This document shows positions 47,858-56,332 of a DNA stretch of 64,000 bases, one piece after another. Both the position numbers and the translations under genes were made by a program. Below the pieces are notes generated by a model. The model worked only from the letters and a program-made list of their open reading frames with translations, was not told where the DNA came from and made no database searches. Source of the stretch: Myxococcus landrumus (GTDB lineage Bacteria; Myxococcota; Myxococcia; Myxococcales; Myxococcaceae); the NCBI RefSeq assembly GCF_017301635.1, contig NZ_CP071091.1, positions 7,680,501-7,744,500 on the forward strand, read 5' to 3'. Positions within the stretch are counted from its first letter, which is position 1, and every line of letters begins with the position of its first letter.

Positions 47858-50709
47858 GTCGCCGCGCGGCGTGGCTGTTGTGCCTCCTGTTCGCGCTGCC
47901 TGTCGGAGCGCAACCGGAGCCGGTGCGGGTCCAGCCCGCGGAGTCGCTCGAGGTGGAGCTGGGGGGGGAGTCCCTTCGGAGCCTGCGCGAGCGCGTTCGC
48001 ACCCTGGGGAACGAGGGAGTGGTGTTGTCGGGCGCGGCGGCGGATGACGCGTTCCTGGTGAGTGAAGTCGAAGCGGGCCTGGCCGCGCTCCCGCCCGCGA
48101 TGCGCCGCTTTCCCGGAGGCCCCCTCGAGCTGGTCCTGCATCCGGAGTCCTCGCCCCTCGGCATGGGCGATGGGTCCGAGGCACGTCCGGACTGGACCGA
48201 GGAAGGCGCGCGCCTTCACCTCTACCGCTACGCACCGTCCTCGGAGCGCCGTGTCACGCTGCGCATGTCGCGACTGTCGGAGGTCGAGTCGGAGCAACTG
48301 TGGCGGCGTCGCGCGGTGGTGCACGCGGTGGTGCGGCGCTGGGATGAAGCGCGCGAGTGGAGCCAGACGGTGCGCTGGCGACGCCTGTCGGGGTGGCTCG
48401 CGCCCCTGGAGCGGCCCCTGGTGTGGAAGGAGGAGGCGCGCATGGACTTCGCGGGGGCCTTCAGTCGCGCGCGCGGGCAGCAGAGCGCTTCCCTGGACCT
48501 GGTGACCTTCGCGGAGGAGCTGTTCGTCCCCGTGGAGTCCTTGCGCGCCAACGCGCTGTCCGAGGACGAGCAGGTGCGCTGCCAGGAGTTCTCCAAGTCC
48601 CGAGCGCTCGCGGAGCTGGTGGAGTCCTCGGGCCTGGGCGCGTTGCGAGGTCGCGGCGGCTGTCCGGCCTTCGATGCCTGGGGGGAGAAGGACCAGTTGT
48701 CACACTTCGAGGTCCTCCTCGTCGCCGCCACGGGAAGGCAGCCTGAGTCCCTCTTCGGACATCTGTTGCTGCGTCCGGTCTGGCGTGAGGGGGCGCAGGT
48801 GCGGGGCCCTTCGTTCGAGCGGGTGGTGCAGCTCGTGGCGCTCACGGGCATGGAGTCGCGGGGCCTGGACTACGTCGTGAAGGGGATGACGGGCGCGTAC
48901 CAGACGGTCTTCCTCACCGGGACGATGGGGGACCTCACGCACGAGGCGCTGGAGCTGGAGCAGCGCACCGTCCGCCGCTTCCGTCTGCGCCTCACGCGCG
49001 GCGAGGAGGAGCGGATGCTGGAGCGCATCTGGGAGCTCGAGCGCCGTGGGTACATGGGCTACTACTTCTTCACCGACAACTGCGCGAGCGCGCTCCTCTT
49101 CCTCCTCAACGGCGTGCTGGAGCAGGAGCGGCAGGTGCGTCCGCCCGGAGTGTTGTGGGTGCTGCCCACGGCCACGTTGGACGCGCTGGCGAAGGTGGAG
49201 GTGGTGGGGAAGGAGGGGCCCGCGGGGCCGCTGCTGGAGATGATTCCGGACGCCTTCGAGTCCACGGGAGAGCGTGCCGTGCGCGCGGACACCGCGATGC
49301 GCGAGGCCCTGGAGTCGCTCGCGGGACGCGTCGGTGCGCAAGAGCTGTCGCGACTGCTGCGGCTGCACGAGCGCCTCCAGGCGGTGGACCCCGACTCGCG
49401 CCGCGAGGCCTACGTGGCGCTGCCGGAGACGGTGACGCAGGTGTTCGCCTCCGCGTCGCCCGCGAACCGCTCCGAGGTGCGCGACACCCTGCATGCCTAT
49501 GTGGCCCACGTGGTGCGCGTGGAGCGCGCGGCGGTGGACCGCATGGAGGGCGAGCGGCTGGCCATCGAGCGGCTGCGGCTCCTGGCGTTGCAGACCCCCG
49601 TGGAGGGGGCCTCGGAGGCGGGCGTGCGCGAGCGTCAGCGCATCTTCGAGCGGGAGGACGTGCTCCAGCGCAAGCTCGCGGTGCTGGACCGCACGGCGAT
49701 GTTCGAGGAGGCCCTGGCCCACGCGCCCCGCCGTCCGCCGACACCGGAGGAGCTGAAGCGGCTGGTGCTGGCCGAGCGCACCGAGGCCGCCTTCGTCCAG
49801 GCCACCGAGGCACAAGGGACGCTGAGCGACGGAGTCTTCGCGGAGGTGGACCCGGTGGCCTTCCTGGGGGCGGACCATCGGCGCAAGGTGGCCGCGGAGA
49901 CGCGCTGGGCGGCGGCGGCGCTGCGCGAGTCGGGTGCGGCTCGCACGGTGGTGAGCGTGGGCATGGACTTCCCCAGCACGGGCGAAGCGCGGCCGGTGGT
50001 GAGCGTGCGCACCGCGGGGATGGCCGAGGCGCTGGGAGATGCCCGTCAACACGGCTTCCAGCCGAGCAGCGAGCTGCGGGTCCTGGATGGTGAGCTGTCG
50101 CTGGAGCCCCGGTGGGGGACTCCGCGCGTGGTGTCCACGGACATGACGCTGGTGGGCTACCGCACCTTGCAGCGGGAGCTCCCCCAGTTCCGAGACTCCG
50201 CCTGGGACTCATTGGGCTGGGGCGCGGAGGCGCGGGTGACTTCGGATTCGGAGCGGACGTTGCCCTACCGGGCCACCGTGCAGGCCGAGGCGCTGCTCAT
50301 CGTGGACGAGGGCGCGCGCTTCTCGCGCTTCACGGCGGTGGGTGTTGGGGGGCTTGCCCGGATGAACTGGGGTGAAGCCTCGATGCTGCCCGCGGCGGGG
50401 CCTCGCGTGTCGCTGGCGCACCGCACGGGCCTGCCCGGCTCCGGCGCCAATGCGGTGCGAGTGGAGGCCGCCTACGCCCCCACCTGGCGCCTGGGCGACA
50501 CCCACCTCACGCACGAGGCGGGTGCCACCCTCCAGGTGGAGTGGTGGCTGGGCCGCGCGGGGCCGTTCGGGGTGCTGCTCACACCCCGTGCGCAGGTCCG
50601 ATGGGAAGGCTCGTTCGCTCCGCGGTCACCACACGCGTCACTGAGTCCGTCGGCGGAGTGGAACGTCGTGGCGGAGCGCCGGCTGGCACTTGGGTTGGAG
50701 ATGCGCTGA
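47854..50709 (+). CDS. DUF4105 secreted protein with a C-terminal beta-rich barrel-like region
   Basis: A 951-residue exported protein. The signal is AAWLLCLLFALPVGAQ. The central part (about residues 275-450) is the DUF4105 domain, identified by SLFGHLLLRP and YYFFTDNCASALLFLLNGVL; the conserved H and C may form a catalytic site of the NlpC/P60 or cysteine-amidase type, which is not proven for this family. The last 250 residues alternate in a beta-barrel-like manner and end in EWNVVAERRLALGLEMR, typical of an outer membrane protein. GTG 47854 overlaps the lipoprotein stop. The last 131 bases run antisense to the convergent gene at 50579-51157. Function unknown; envelope or peptidoglycan role suspected. 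Confidence 0.85.
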   Translation: MSRRAAWLLCLLFALPVGAQPEPVRVQPAESLEVELGGESLRSLRERVRTLGNEGVVLSGAAADDAFLVSEVEAGLAALPPAMRRFPGGPLELVLHPESSPLGMGDGSEARPDWTEEGARLHLYRYAPSSERRVTLRMSRLSEVESEQLWRRRAVVHAVVRRWDEAREWSQTVRWRRLSGWLAPLERPLVWKEEARMDFAGAFSRARGQQSASLDLVTFAEELFVPVESLRANALSEDEQVRCQEFSKSRALAELVESSGLGALRGRGGCPAFDAWGEKDQLSHFEVLLVAATGRQPESLFGHLLLRPVWREGAQVRGPSFERVVQLVALTGMESRGLDYVVKGMTGAYQTVFLTGTMGDLTHEALELEQRTVRRFRLRLTRGEEERMLERIWELERRGYMGYYFFTDNCASALLFLLNGVLEQERQVRPPGVLWVLPTATLDALAKVEVVGKEGPAGPLLEMIPDAFESTGERAVRADTAMREALESLAGRVGAQELSRLLRLHERLQAVDPDSRREAYVALPETVTQVFASASPANRSEVRDTLHAYVAHVVRVERAAVDRMEGERLAIERLRLLALQTPVEGASEAGVRERQRIFEREDVLQRKLAVLDRTAMFEEALAHAPRRPPTPEELKRLVLAERTEAAFVQATEAQGTLSDGVFAEVDPVAFLGADHRRKVAAETRWAAAALRESGAARTVVSVGMDFPSTGEARPVVSVRTAGMAEALGDARQHGFQPSSELRVLDGELSLEPRWGTPRVVSTDMTLVGYRTLQRELPQFRDSAWDSLGWGAEARVTSDSERTLPYRATVQAEALLIVDEGARFSRFTAVGVGGLARMNWGEASMLPAAGPRVSLAHRTGLPGSGANAVRVEAAYAPTWRLGDTHLTHEAGATLQVEWWLGRAGPFGVLLTPRAQVRWEGSFAPRSPHASLSPSAEWNVVAERRLALGLEMR

Positions 50710-51157
50710 CTTCGTCCGAGAGCAGGGGGCGGCTGTACGCCCCCGTGGCGGCGCCAATCAGCAGGCTGATGGCGTAGGTGAGGGCCCAGCCCCAGAAGCC
50801 CAGCCCACCGAAGATGCGCAGCTCGGTGGGGCCCGCGATGAAGGCGAAGAAGGAGAAGACGAGGGGCAGGGCGATGGCGCTCACCACAGCCGCCCGCATC
50901 GCGCGCTTCAAGGTGCGCGCGTGGAAGCCACCAAAGGCGCCGGCGATGAAGCCGTTGAACAGCGGCAGGTAGAAGACGGCGAAGCTGGTGATGAGCATCA
51001 CCAGCACGCTGGTGACGAACGTCTTGCGCTTGAGGAGGATGGTGTCCGGCTTGAAGGTGACGTCCGGCGGGAGCGTCTCGTAGGAAAACACCCGATGCTC
51101 CTCCCGCACGTACGGCGGCGGCGAGGTGGTCTTGTCGGAGCGAGTCATCTCGACCAT
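50579..51157 (-). CDS. Membrane protein of unknown function
   Basis: A 192-residue protein with three to four hydrophobic segments (SVLVMLITSFAVFYLPL, MRAAVVSAIALPLVFSFFAF and GWALTYAISLLIGAATG), a charged N-terminal part and a Pro/Ser-rich C-terminal tail of about 45 residues. The tail lies over the end of the DUF4105 gene, which it converges with (131-base overlap). GGAGGT 8 bases before ATG 51157 makes the start well supported; ATG 51148 is the alternative. No catalytic motif is visible and I do not recognise the family, though small membrane proteins like this are common next to envelope genes in myxobacteria. Confidence 0.7.
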   Translation of the reverse strand: MVEMTRSDKTTSPPPYVREEHRVFSYETLPPDVTFKPDTILLKRKTFVTSVLVMLITSFAVFYLPLFNGFIAGAFGGFHARTLKRAMRAAVVSAIALPLVFSFFAFIAGPTELRIFGGLGFWGWALTYAISLLIGAATGAYSRPLLSDEVSASPTQVPAGAPPRRSTPPTDSVTRVVTAERTSLPIGPAHGV

Positions 51158-51409
51158 GGCTGCGGACCTCCCAAGGCGGGCGGAGTTCTCCCGCTGCCTC
51201 TCAGGTGGGTCTGGTGGCGGACATGTGGAAGGGCCGCCTCCTCCTGGCGAGGGTGGGCTCCCGGGCGGGCCCTGGGCCGCTCGATTGGGTGGAACCCAGG
51301 GAAAACAGGCTCGCCAGGCCCCGAGTCGGGCGCCGTGGGACTTGGCGCTCCGCCGTCTGCGGCTATGCTCCCGCGCCCGATAGTCCCCTCACGTCCGTCC
51401 GGAATCTCC

Positions 51410-51892
51410 ATGAGCCTGCGCCGAGCCCTGCTGACCGTTGCCCTGACCGCCACCTCTCTGCTGACCGCCTGTGCCCTGCGTCCGACGTACAAGGACCTGA
51501 TGGCGACGGCTGCCGTCGCTGATGCCTCCGCCGCTCAGGCGCCGGTGGTGCTGCGGGTGGTGGATGGCTCGGGCAAGCCCGTGAAGGGCGCGCGGGTGCG
51601 CGCGGGCGAGCTGCGCACGCGCGTCAACGTGGTGAGCGACGCGGACGGCCTGGTGACGCTGGAGCCGTCCGCCGTCCTGATGAAGGAGAACCCGCTGGTG
51701 GAGGTGGTGCTGCCCAAGGGCGTGTCGACGTACCGCCTGGAGCACGTCCCCGCCGGCCAGGCCGCCGCCGAGGCTCCCGCCGCCACGGAGCCGGCCCCCG
51801 CGGCTCCGGCCCCCGCCGCCGAGACGCCCGCCGCCACGACGGGTTCGGAGCCCGCCCCCGCGCAGCAGCCCTCCGCCACGCCCGGCACCTGA
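51410..51892 (+). CDS. Small lipoprotein with carboxypeptidase-regulatory-like fold
   Basis: A 160-residue envelope lipoprotein. The signal LLTVALTATSLLTAC ends in a lipobox. Residues of about 45-95 (VVLRVVDGSGKPVKGARVRAGELR then SDADGLVTLEPS) match the short beta-sandwich of the carboxypeptidase-regulatory/Ig-like family, where V-x-D-x-x-G-x-P-V-x-G-A-x-V is the classic start. The last 60 residues are an Ala/Pro-rich spacer (AAATEPAPAAPAPAAE). Probably a periplasmic or surface protein of unknown role. ATG 51410 has only GGA upstream. A candidate -10 TATGCT lies at about 51365. It is followed by a hairpin at 51918-51944. Confidence 0.75.
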   Translation: MSLRRALLTVALTATSLLTACALRPTYKDLMATAAVADASAAQAPVVLRVVDGSGKPVKGARVRAGELRTRVNVVSDADGLVTLEPSAVLMKENPLVEVVLPKGVSTYRLEHVPAGQAAAEAPAATEPAPAAPAPAAETPAATTGSEPAPAQQPSATPGT

Positions 51893-52319
51893 GCCGGACG
51901 CGGGAGCCCATCCTTCGCGCGAAGCTCCTCACTCGAGCTTCGCGTGGAGGAGGTCCACGACACGCCTCCTCGCCGTGCATGTGTTCTGCGGCGCGAGGGC
52001 CTCCGGCCATGGGTCGTTGAGGAAGGCGTGACCTGGTGTCATCACGGTGGAGCTTCGCGGGCGCGTTCGCCTTCTTCCGCCTCATGACTCCCACGCGTCG
52101 GGGCCGCACACGGCATCAGGCATCGCGAAGCGTCCGAGGCGACGCGTGAGGTCCGTGCCCCCGGGAGTTCGCATGCGGGGCCTCGCTGGGCCCGCCCGCC
52201 CGTTTCCCATCCAGCTCGCAGGTCCACCTTGCATGGCCCGTTCCGCGTGCACTCCTTGAGGGGCGCGGGCGTATTCTCCGCGCCGCGAATCATCGCGAGC
52301 GGACGAGGATGTACGGGGC
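51893..52319. other. 427-base gap with one strong hairpin
   Basis: No gene is supported; short open frames here are in high-GC non-coding sequence. The only clear element is the hairpin at 51918-51944. A minor CGCGA-ATCA-TCGCG inverted repeat (52284-52297) lies 23 bases before the greB start. Confidence 0.5.
51918..51944. terminator. Hairpin after the small lipoprotein
   Basis: CGCGAAGCTC (51918-51927) pairs perfectly with GAGCTTCGCG (51935-51944) around a 7-base loop, 26 bases past the lipoprotein stop. There is no T run, but the stem can be extended by two further pairs. Confidence 0.6.
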
Positions 52320-52826
52320 ATGTCGAAGGCCTTCACGAAGGAAGACTCGGGAGGAGACGCGGAGCTGCTGCCGCTGCGCCCGCGGTCTGCCTCGGGCGAC
52401 AAGCGCTACATCACGCTGGAGGGCTATCGCGCCCTGCAGGACGAGCTGACCGCCGTGCAGGGGCCGGACTCCGGCGCGGAGGGCCTGACGCCGCTGGAGG
52501 CGGGAGTGCGGCGCCAGGAGCGTGAGCGGCGGGCCCGACAGCTCGCGGCGACGCTCGAGGAAGTGCGCGTGGTGGAGCCGGACGCCTCGCAGGCGGGGCG
52601 CGTGTTCTTCGGCGCGTGGGTGGAGCTGGAGGACGAGGACGGTGAGCAGGTGTGCTATCGCATCGTGGGCCCGGACGAGGCGGAGGTGAAGTCGGGCCGG
52701 CTCAGCGTGGAGTCACCGTTGGCGAAGGCGCTGCTCGGCAAGGAAGTGGGAGAGTCCGTGCAGGTGGAGCGCCCTCGTGGGGCGGTGGAATACACGGTGG
52801 TGGCGGTGGACTACGCGCCCCGCTGA
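52320..52826 (+). CDS. greB: GreA/GreB-type transcript cleavage factor
   Basis: A 168-residue transcription elongation factor that rescues backtracked RNA polymerase by stimulating RNA cleavage. It begins MSKAFTKEDS, the usual GreB start. The N-terminal coiled-coil (EGYRALQDELTAVQG and the following helix with RRQERERRARQLAATLEEV) and the C-terminal FKBP-like domain with VRVVEPDASQAGRVFFGAWVELE and ESPLAKALLGKEVGESV are all present. Two acidic residues at the coiled-coil tip (DS/GAE region) are expected to hold the metal, but the tip here is shorter than in E. coli. ATG 52320 has no clear ribosome site. It stands alone in a 427-base gap and ends 100 bases before the MBL gene. Confidence 0.9.
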   Translation: MSKAFTKEDSGGDAELLPLRPRSASGDKRYITLEGYRALQDELTAVQGPDSGAEGLTPLEAGVRRQERERRARQLAATLEEVRVVEPDASQAGRVFFGAWVELEDEDGEQVCYRIVGPDEAEVKSGRLSVESPLAKALLGKEVGESVQVERPRGAVEYTVVAVDYAPR

Positions 52827-52926
52827 AGCCACGCGATGAAACATGATTCCCCGTGGGAATCCCGCGAGCGGGCCTATTGTTCGCGGCGGCCGTTCGAGCC
52901 TCGTTGTCCCCCCGAGAGTTTCTGTC

Positions 52927-53841
52927 ATGCGAAATCTGGTGGCGGTCCTGGTCGTGTTTCCCGCGCTGGCCCTGGCGCAGCCGAAGGATGTGGAGAAGGC
53001 GCCAGTGACGAGCAGCCCCGTCGCGGGCAACGTCCACCTCGTGGTGGGCAAGGGCGGCAACATCGGCGTGTCGGTGGGCCCGGACGGGCTGCTCCTCATC
53101 GACGACCAGTACGCGCCCCTGGCGCCGAAGATCCACCAGGCGTTGGACAAGCTGAGCAAGAAGAAGATTGAGTACCTGGTGAACACGCACTGGCACGGCG
53201 ACCACGTGGGCGGCAACGCCATCTTCGGCCGCGAGGCGCGCATCCTCGCGCAGCGGGAAGTGCGAAACAGGATGGTGACGGGGCGGGCGGGCGGAATGGG
53301 TGACCCCGTTCCTCCGGCGAAGAAGGAAGCGCTGCCGGTCATCACCTACGACACGGGCATGTCGGTGTACTTCAACGGTGAGGAGGTCCGCCTGCTGCAC
53401 CTGCCCGCGGGCCACACGGATGGCGACACGGTGGTGTACTTCACCGGCTCCAACGTGGTGCACATGGGCGACCTGTTCTTCACGGACCTGTTCCCCTTCA
53501 TCGACATCTACAACAGCGGCGGCACGGTGGAGGGCTTCGTGCGCAACGTGGAGAAGGTGCTCGAGACGCTCCCTGCGGGTGCGAAGATCATCCCGGGCCA
53601 CGGCGCGCTGTCGGACCGCGCGGGCCTGGAGCGCTTCCTGGCGATGCTGCGGGAGTCGGTGGCGCTGGTGCGCGGCAAGCTCGCGGCGGGAAAGACCATC
53701 GAGCAGGTGACGGCGGAGGGCGTGCCGGAGCACCTCAAGTCCTTCGGAAGTGGCGCCATCAAGGAGGACTTCTGGCTGCAGACGCTGTACCGCGGCCTCT
53801 CGTCGAAGACCGAGCCGAAGACGGCCACGGAGAGCAAGTAG
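52927..53841 (+). CDS. Secreted MBL-fold metallohydrolase
   Basis: A 304-residue metallo-beta-lactamase-superfamily protein. A short signal peptide (MRNLVAVLVVFPALALA) gives a periplasmic destination. The zinc motif is complete: NTHWHGDHVGG, then LPAGHTDGD, HMGDLFFTD and IIPGHGALSD for the third His, bridging Asp and last His. The ending EQVTAEGVPEHLKSFG and FWLQTLYRGL matches the subgroup often annotated as beta-lactamase-like or quorum-quenching-like secreted MBL proteins; the substrate is unknown. ATG 52927 is preceded by GAGA only. It follows the greB gene in the same direction by 100 bases and converges with the methyltransferase 4 bases from its stop. Confidence 0.88.
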   Translation: MRNLVAVLVVFPALALAQPKDVEKAPVTSSPVAGNVHLVVGKGGNIGVSVGPDGLLLIDDQYAPLAPKIHQALDKLSKKKIEYLVNTHWHGDHVGGNAIFGREARILAQREVRNRMVTGRAGGMGDPVPPAKKEALPVITYDTGMSVYFNGEEVRLLHLPAGHTDGDTVVYFTGSNVVHMGDLFFTDLFPFIDIYNSGGTVEGFVRNVEKVLETLPAGAKIIPGHGALSDRAGLERFLAMLRESVALVRGKLAAGKTIEQVTAEGVPEHLKSFGSGAIKEDFWLQTLYRGLSSKTEPKTATESK

Positions 53842-53845
53842 CGCG

Positions 53846-54562
53846 TCAGCGCTTCGTGGCGATGACGGTCGCCAGGGGCGTGAAGGGCTCGGGGAGGATG
53901 CCGTCGCGCACCTCGACGCTGAACCCTTCCGCCTCCAGCAGCGCGCGGGCGCGAGGCACCAGGAACGTCAGGTAGTACATGACGAAGGGCGGCTTCCAGA
54001 GCGCGTTGCGCACGCGGATGGCGGCGTTGAAGCCCTTCGCGACCCAGTAGCCGGGGCGCAGCGGTGAAGGGGGATGGCCGGTGACGAAGAGGAACCGGCC
54101 TCCAGGACGCAGGGCTCGGTGGATGCCTCGCAGCAGGCGAGGCTCGTCCTCCTCGAGGATGTGTCCGAACGCGCCGAAGCAGGTGACGACGTCGAACTCC
54201 CCGTCGAACGTCATCTCCAGCGCGTCGCCCCGGATGAACTGGAGGCCCGCGGTGCCGGGTGCATCGGCGAGGCGGCGCCGGGCCTCGTCGAGCATGCCCT
54301 GGCTCATGTCGATGCCGGCGACACGCTCGCGCGCGAGCGGACGCAGCATGCGCATGGCGGCGCCCGTGCCACAGCACACGTCGAGCGCGGTGCCGACAGA
54401 GCCCGCGGCGCCCAACGCGTCGATGGACGCCTGGAGCACCGGGTCCGGCGTGCGGAAGGGCGTGTAGTCGAACTTGGGCGCCAGCAAGTCGTAGCCGCGC
54501 TCGACGGACGTCAGCGCTTGTTCAGCCAGCTCCAGGAAGGTGGGCCCTTGAGGGTGGAACAT
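53846..54562 (-). CDS. Class I SAM-dependent methyltransferase
   Basis: A 238-residue Rossmann-fold methyltransferase. Motif I ALDVCCGTGAAMRML with the acidic loop AGIDMSQGMLDEAR, then GDALEMTFDGEFDVVTCFGAFGH (motif II and post-II) and LRPGGRFLFVTG (motif III) are all visible. Small-molecule methyltransferases of the ubiquinone/UbiE type share this outline; the substrate is unknown. ATG 54562 (MFHPQGPTF) was chosen; ATG 54583 adds seven residues. It is convergent with the MBL gene at 4 bases and divergent from the secreted protein at 54729. Confidence 0.88.
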   Translation of the reverse strand: MFHPQGPTFLELAEQALTSVERGYDLLAPKFDYTPFRTPDPVLQASIDALGAAGSVGTALDVCCGTGAAMRMLRPLARERVAGIDMSQGMLDEARRRLADAPGTAGLQFIRGDALEMTFDGEFDVVTCFGAFGHILEEDEPRLLRGIHRALRPGGRFLFVTGHPPSPLRPGYWVAKGFNAAIRVRNALWKPPFVMYYLTFLVPRARALLEAEGFSVEVRDGILPEPFTPLATVIATKR

Positions 54563-54728
54563 GGTGCGTCGGATGTAGCGCACCTGGGCGCGCTGCGCGT
54601 CCGCTTCGAGGGGAAGTCGTGCCCTGTCCTACATTCGCGCACGGTTGGAATCGGCCCTCATGCGAGGGGCATTGAATGTCCGGGAGGGGTCCCCGTCAGA
54701 AGGTTCAACACGACGGAGGAAGAAACAA

Positions 54729-55199
54729 ATGGCTCTCAAGACCGCGCTCACCACCCTGGCTCTCGGCACCCTGTTCCTTGGTTCTTCGACGGCGCTGGCG
54801 GAGGACGGCAGCATGAGCGGTTGGGCCACGCAGGAGGCCCGTCGCCGGGATGACCGCAACAGCCACCCGGACACCTACGAGGCCCACGTCCACAACCGCT
54901 ACTGCGACCACGCTCCGGCGCCGCGTCCGGCTCCCCGCGCCCGGGGCCGCTACGAGCTGCAGACGGTGAACCGCTGGGTCGACGGGCGCTACGAGCAGGT
55001 CTGGGTGCCCGAGGTCTGCCGCGAGCGCCACGGCCGCCGCGGCCACCACTCCACCCGCTGCCGGGGTGGCTACTACGAGAACCGCTGGGTGCCGGGCCGG
55101 TATGAGCAGTCCACCGAGTGGGTCTGGGTCTCCTACGAGCGCGGCAACAACGGGGGCTGGTCCTCGGGCCACACCCACGCGGCCAGCTACGTCCGGTAG
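54729..55199 (+). CDS. Small secreted protein with WxxGRYEQ repeats
   Basis: A 156-residue exported protein. The signal is TALTTLALGTLFLGSSTALA. The mature part is very rich in Arg, His, Tyr and Trp, and has two copies of a repeat: VNRWVDGRYEQVWVPE and ENRWVPGRYEQSTEWVW. Similar RWVPGxYE-containing proteins are common secreted proteins in deltaproteobacteria and planctomycetes with no known function. Four Cys residues could form disulfides (CDH, EVCRE, TRCRGG). ATG 54729 has GGAGGAAG 8 bases upstream. It is divergent from the methyltransferase and the next gene on the strand is 200 bases away. Confidence 0.78.
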   Translation: MALKTALTTLALGTLFLGSSTALAEDGSMSGWATQEARRRDDRNSHPDTYEAHVHNRYCDHAPAPRPAPRARGRYELQTVNRWVDGRYEQVWVPEVCRERHGRRGHHSTRCRGGYYENRWVPGRYEQSTEWVWVSYERGNNGGWSSGHTHAASYVR

Positions 55200-55400
55200 T
55201 CCTCACGGGGAACCGGGATGATTTGGGGGTCGAGGGGCGGTGCACGGATACGGGGGTATCCGGCATCGCCCTTCGTGTTTTCTCCCCGGTGCCTTTCGCC
55301 GTGGGGCCTGTTAGTCAGTGCGCCCCATGCGCACCGCCTCCACCGCCCGAGCAGGCCGCCGACATGTCCTCCCCGCTGATGGCCAGGGGAGCGTGAGGCG

Positions 55401-56240
55401 ATGAGCGCGGAGCTGGCGTTCCATCCGCCCGTGGTCCACGACACCCAGGGCCGTCCGCTCGACGTCATCGAGCTGCGCGGCCTCACGGTGGACTGCATCG
55501 TGGGCATCTACAACCGCGAGCGCGTGCAGGCGCAGCCGCTCCGGTTGGACGTGGCCCTCTTCCTGGACACGCGCAACGCGGCGACGGGCGGACGGCTGGC
55601 GCACACGGTGAACTATGGGCGGCTGGCCGGAGAGCTTCGCTTCCTGCTGGAGGCCTGCCGCTTCGAGCTCCTGGAGTCCGCGGTCGAGGCGGTGAGCCGC
55701 TACCTGCTCGCCCCTCCCACGTCGGATGTGCCGCGAGCGCAGGTGACCGCGGCCACGGTGCGTGTCATCAAGCCGCTGGCGCTGCATGGGCTCGCGGTGC
55801 CGTCGCTCCAGGTCCATCGCACGGCGGATGAGATGCATTACGCCTCCGAGGAGCGCTCCTTTGGCCGGCTGGATGTCATCCACGAGGGCGCGGGCTATGG
55901 CGTGTACCGGCTGCGAGTGAAGCCGGGAGGCCGCGTCCCCGCGAGCGCGAACCCCGCGATGGAGGAGAGCGAGCTGATGCTGGGCACGGGGCTGCGAGCG
56001 CAGGGCCAGGCCGTGGAGCGCGGCCTGGCGTTCCACTGGCCTCGGGGCTTCCCGCGCAGCTACGAGAACCCCACGGAGCATGAGCAGACGGTGCTGAGCG
56101 TGTACCGGCCGCGCTTCCTGGAGGCGGAGGCGGATGGCACCAGCGCCTCGGCGGAGGGGCTTCCGCTCGTCACCGGCACCTCGTACTACCCGCATGACGA
56201 GCCTGCCGCGCCCGGCCTGTCCGCCGACAAGCAGCCTTGA
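55401..56240 (+). CDS. folB: FolB (dihydroneopterin aldolase)-cupin fusion
   Basis: A 279-residue fusion. Residues 20-120 are FolB: ELRGLTVDCIVGIYNRER is the usual start, VNYGRLAGELRFLLEACRFELLESA the central helix with the catalytic glutamate, and VTAATVRVIKP the strand carrying the catalytic Lys. Dihydroneopterin aldolase converts dihydroneopterin to 6-hydroxymethyl-dihydropterin in folate synthesis. Residues of about 145-230 are a cupin barrel (GYGVYRLRVKPGGRVPAS, ERGLAFHWPRGFPRSYENPTEHEQTVLSVYRP), with possible metal His residues not clearly conserved. The fused cupin may bind a pterin or regulate the enzyme. ATG 55401 lies after a 201-base gap. The YhhQ transporter gene follows 92 bases later. 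Confidence 0.85.
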   Translation: MSAELAFHPPVVHDTQGRPLDVIELRGLTVDCIVGIYNRERVQAQPLRLDVALFLDTRNAATGGRLAHTVNYGRLAGELRFLLEACRFELLESAVEAVSRYLLAPPTSDVPRAQVTAATVRVIKPLALHGLAVPSLQVHRTADEMHYASEERSFGRLDVIHEGAGYGVYRLRVKPGGRVPASANPAMEESELMLGTGLRAQGQAVERGLAFHWPRGFPRSYENPTEHEQTVLSVYRPRFLEAEADGTSASAEGLPLVTGTSYYPHDEPAAPGLSADKQP

Positions 56241-56332
56241 GGACGGTCGCCGAGCCCGGCGCGAGGGTGGGGCTACTCCGCCGGGCGTGAGGCGCGGTAT
56301 GACGCGGACTCGGAGCTCAAGGGAACGACAGC

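Noticed and set aside
56241..56332. A preQ1 riboswitch before the YhhQ-type gene
   Set aside because: The 92-base leader is GC-rich and lacks the small hairpin and A-rich tail of preQ1 aptamers.
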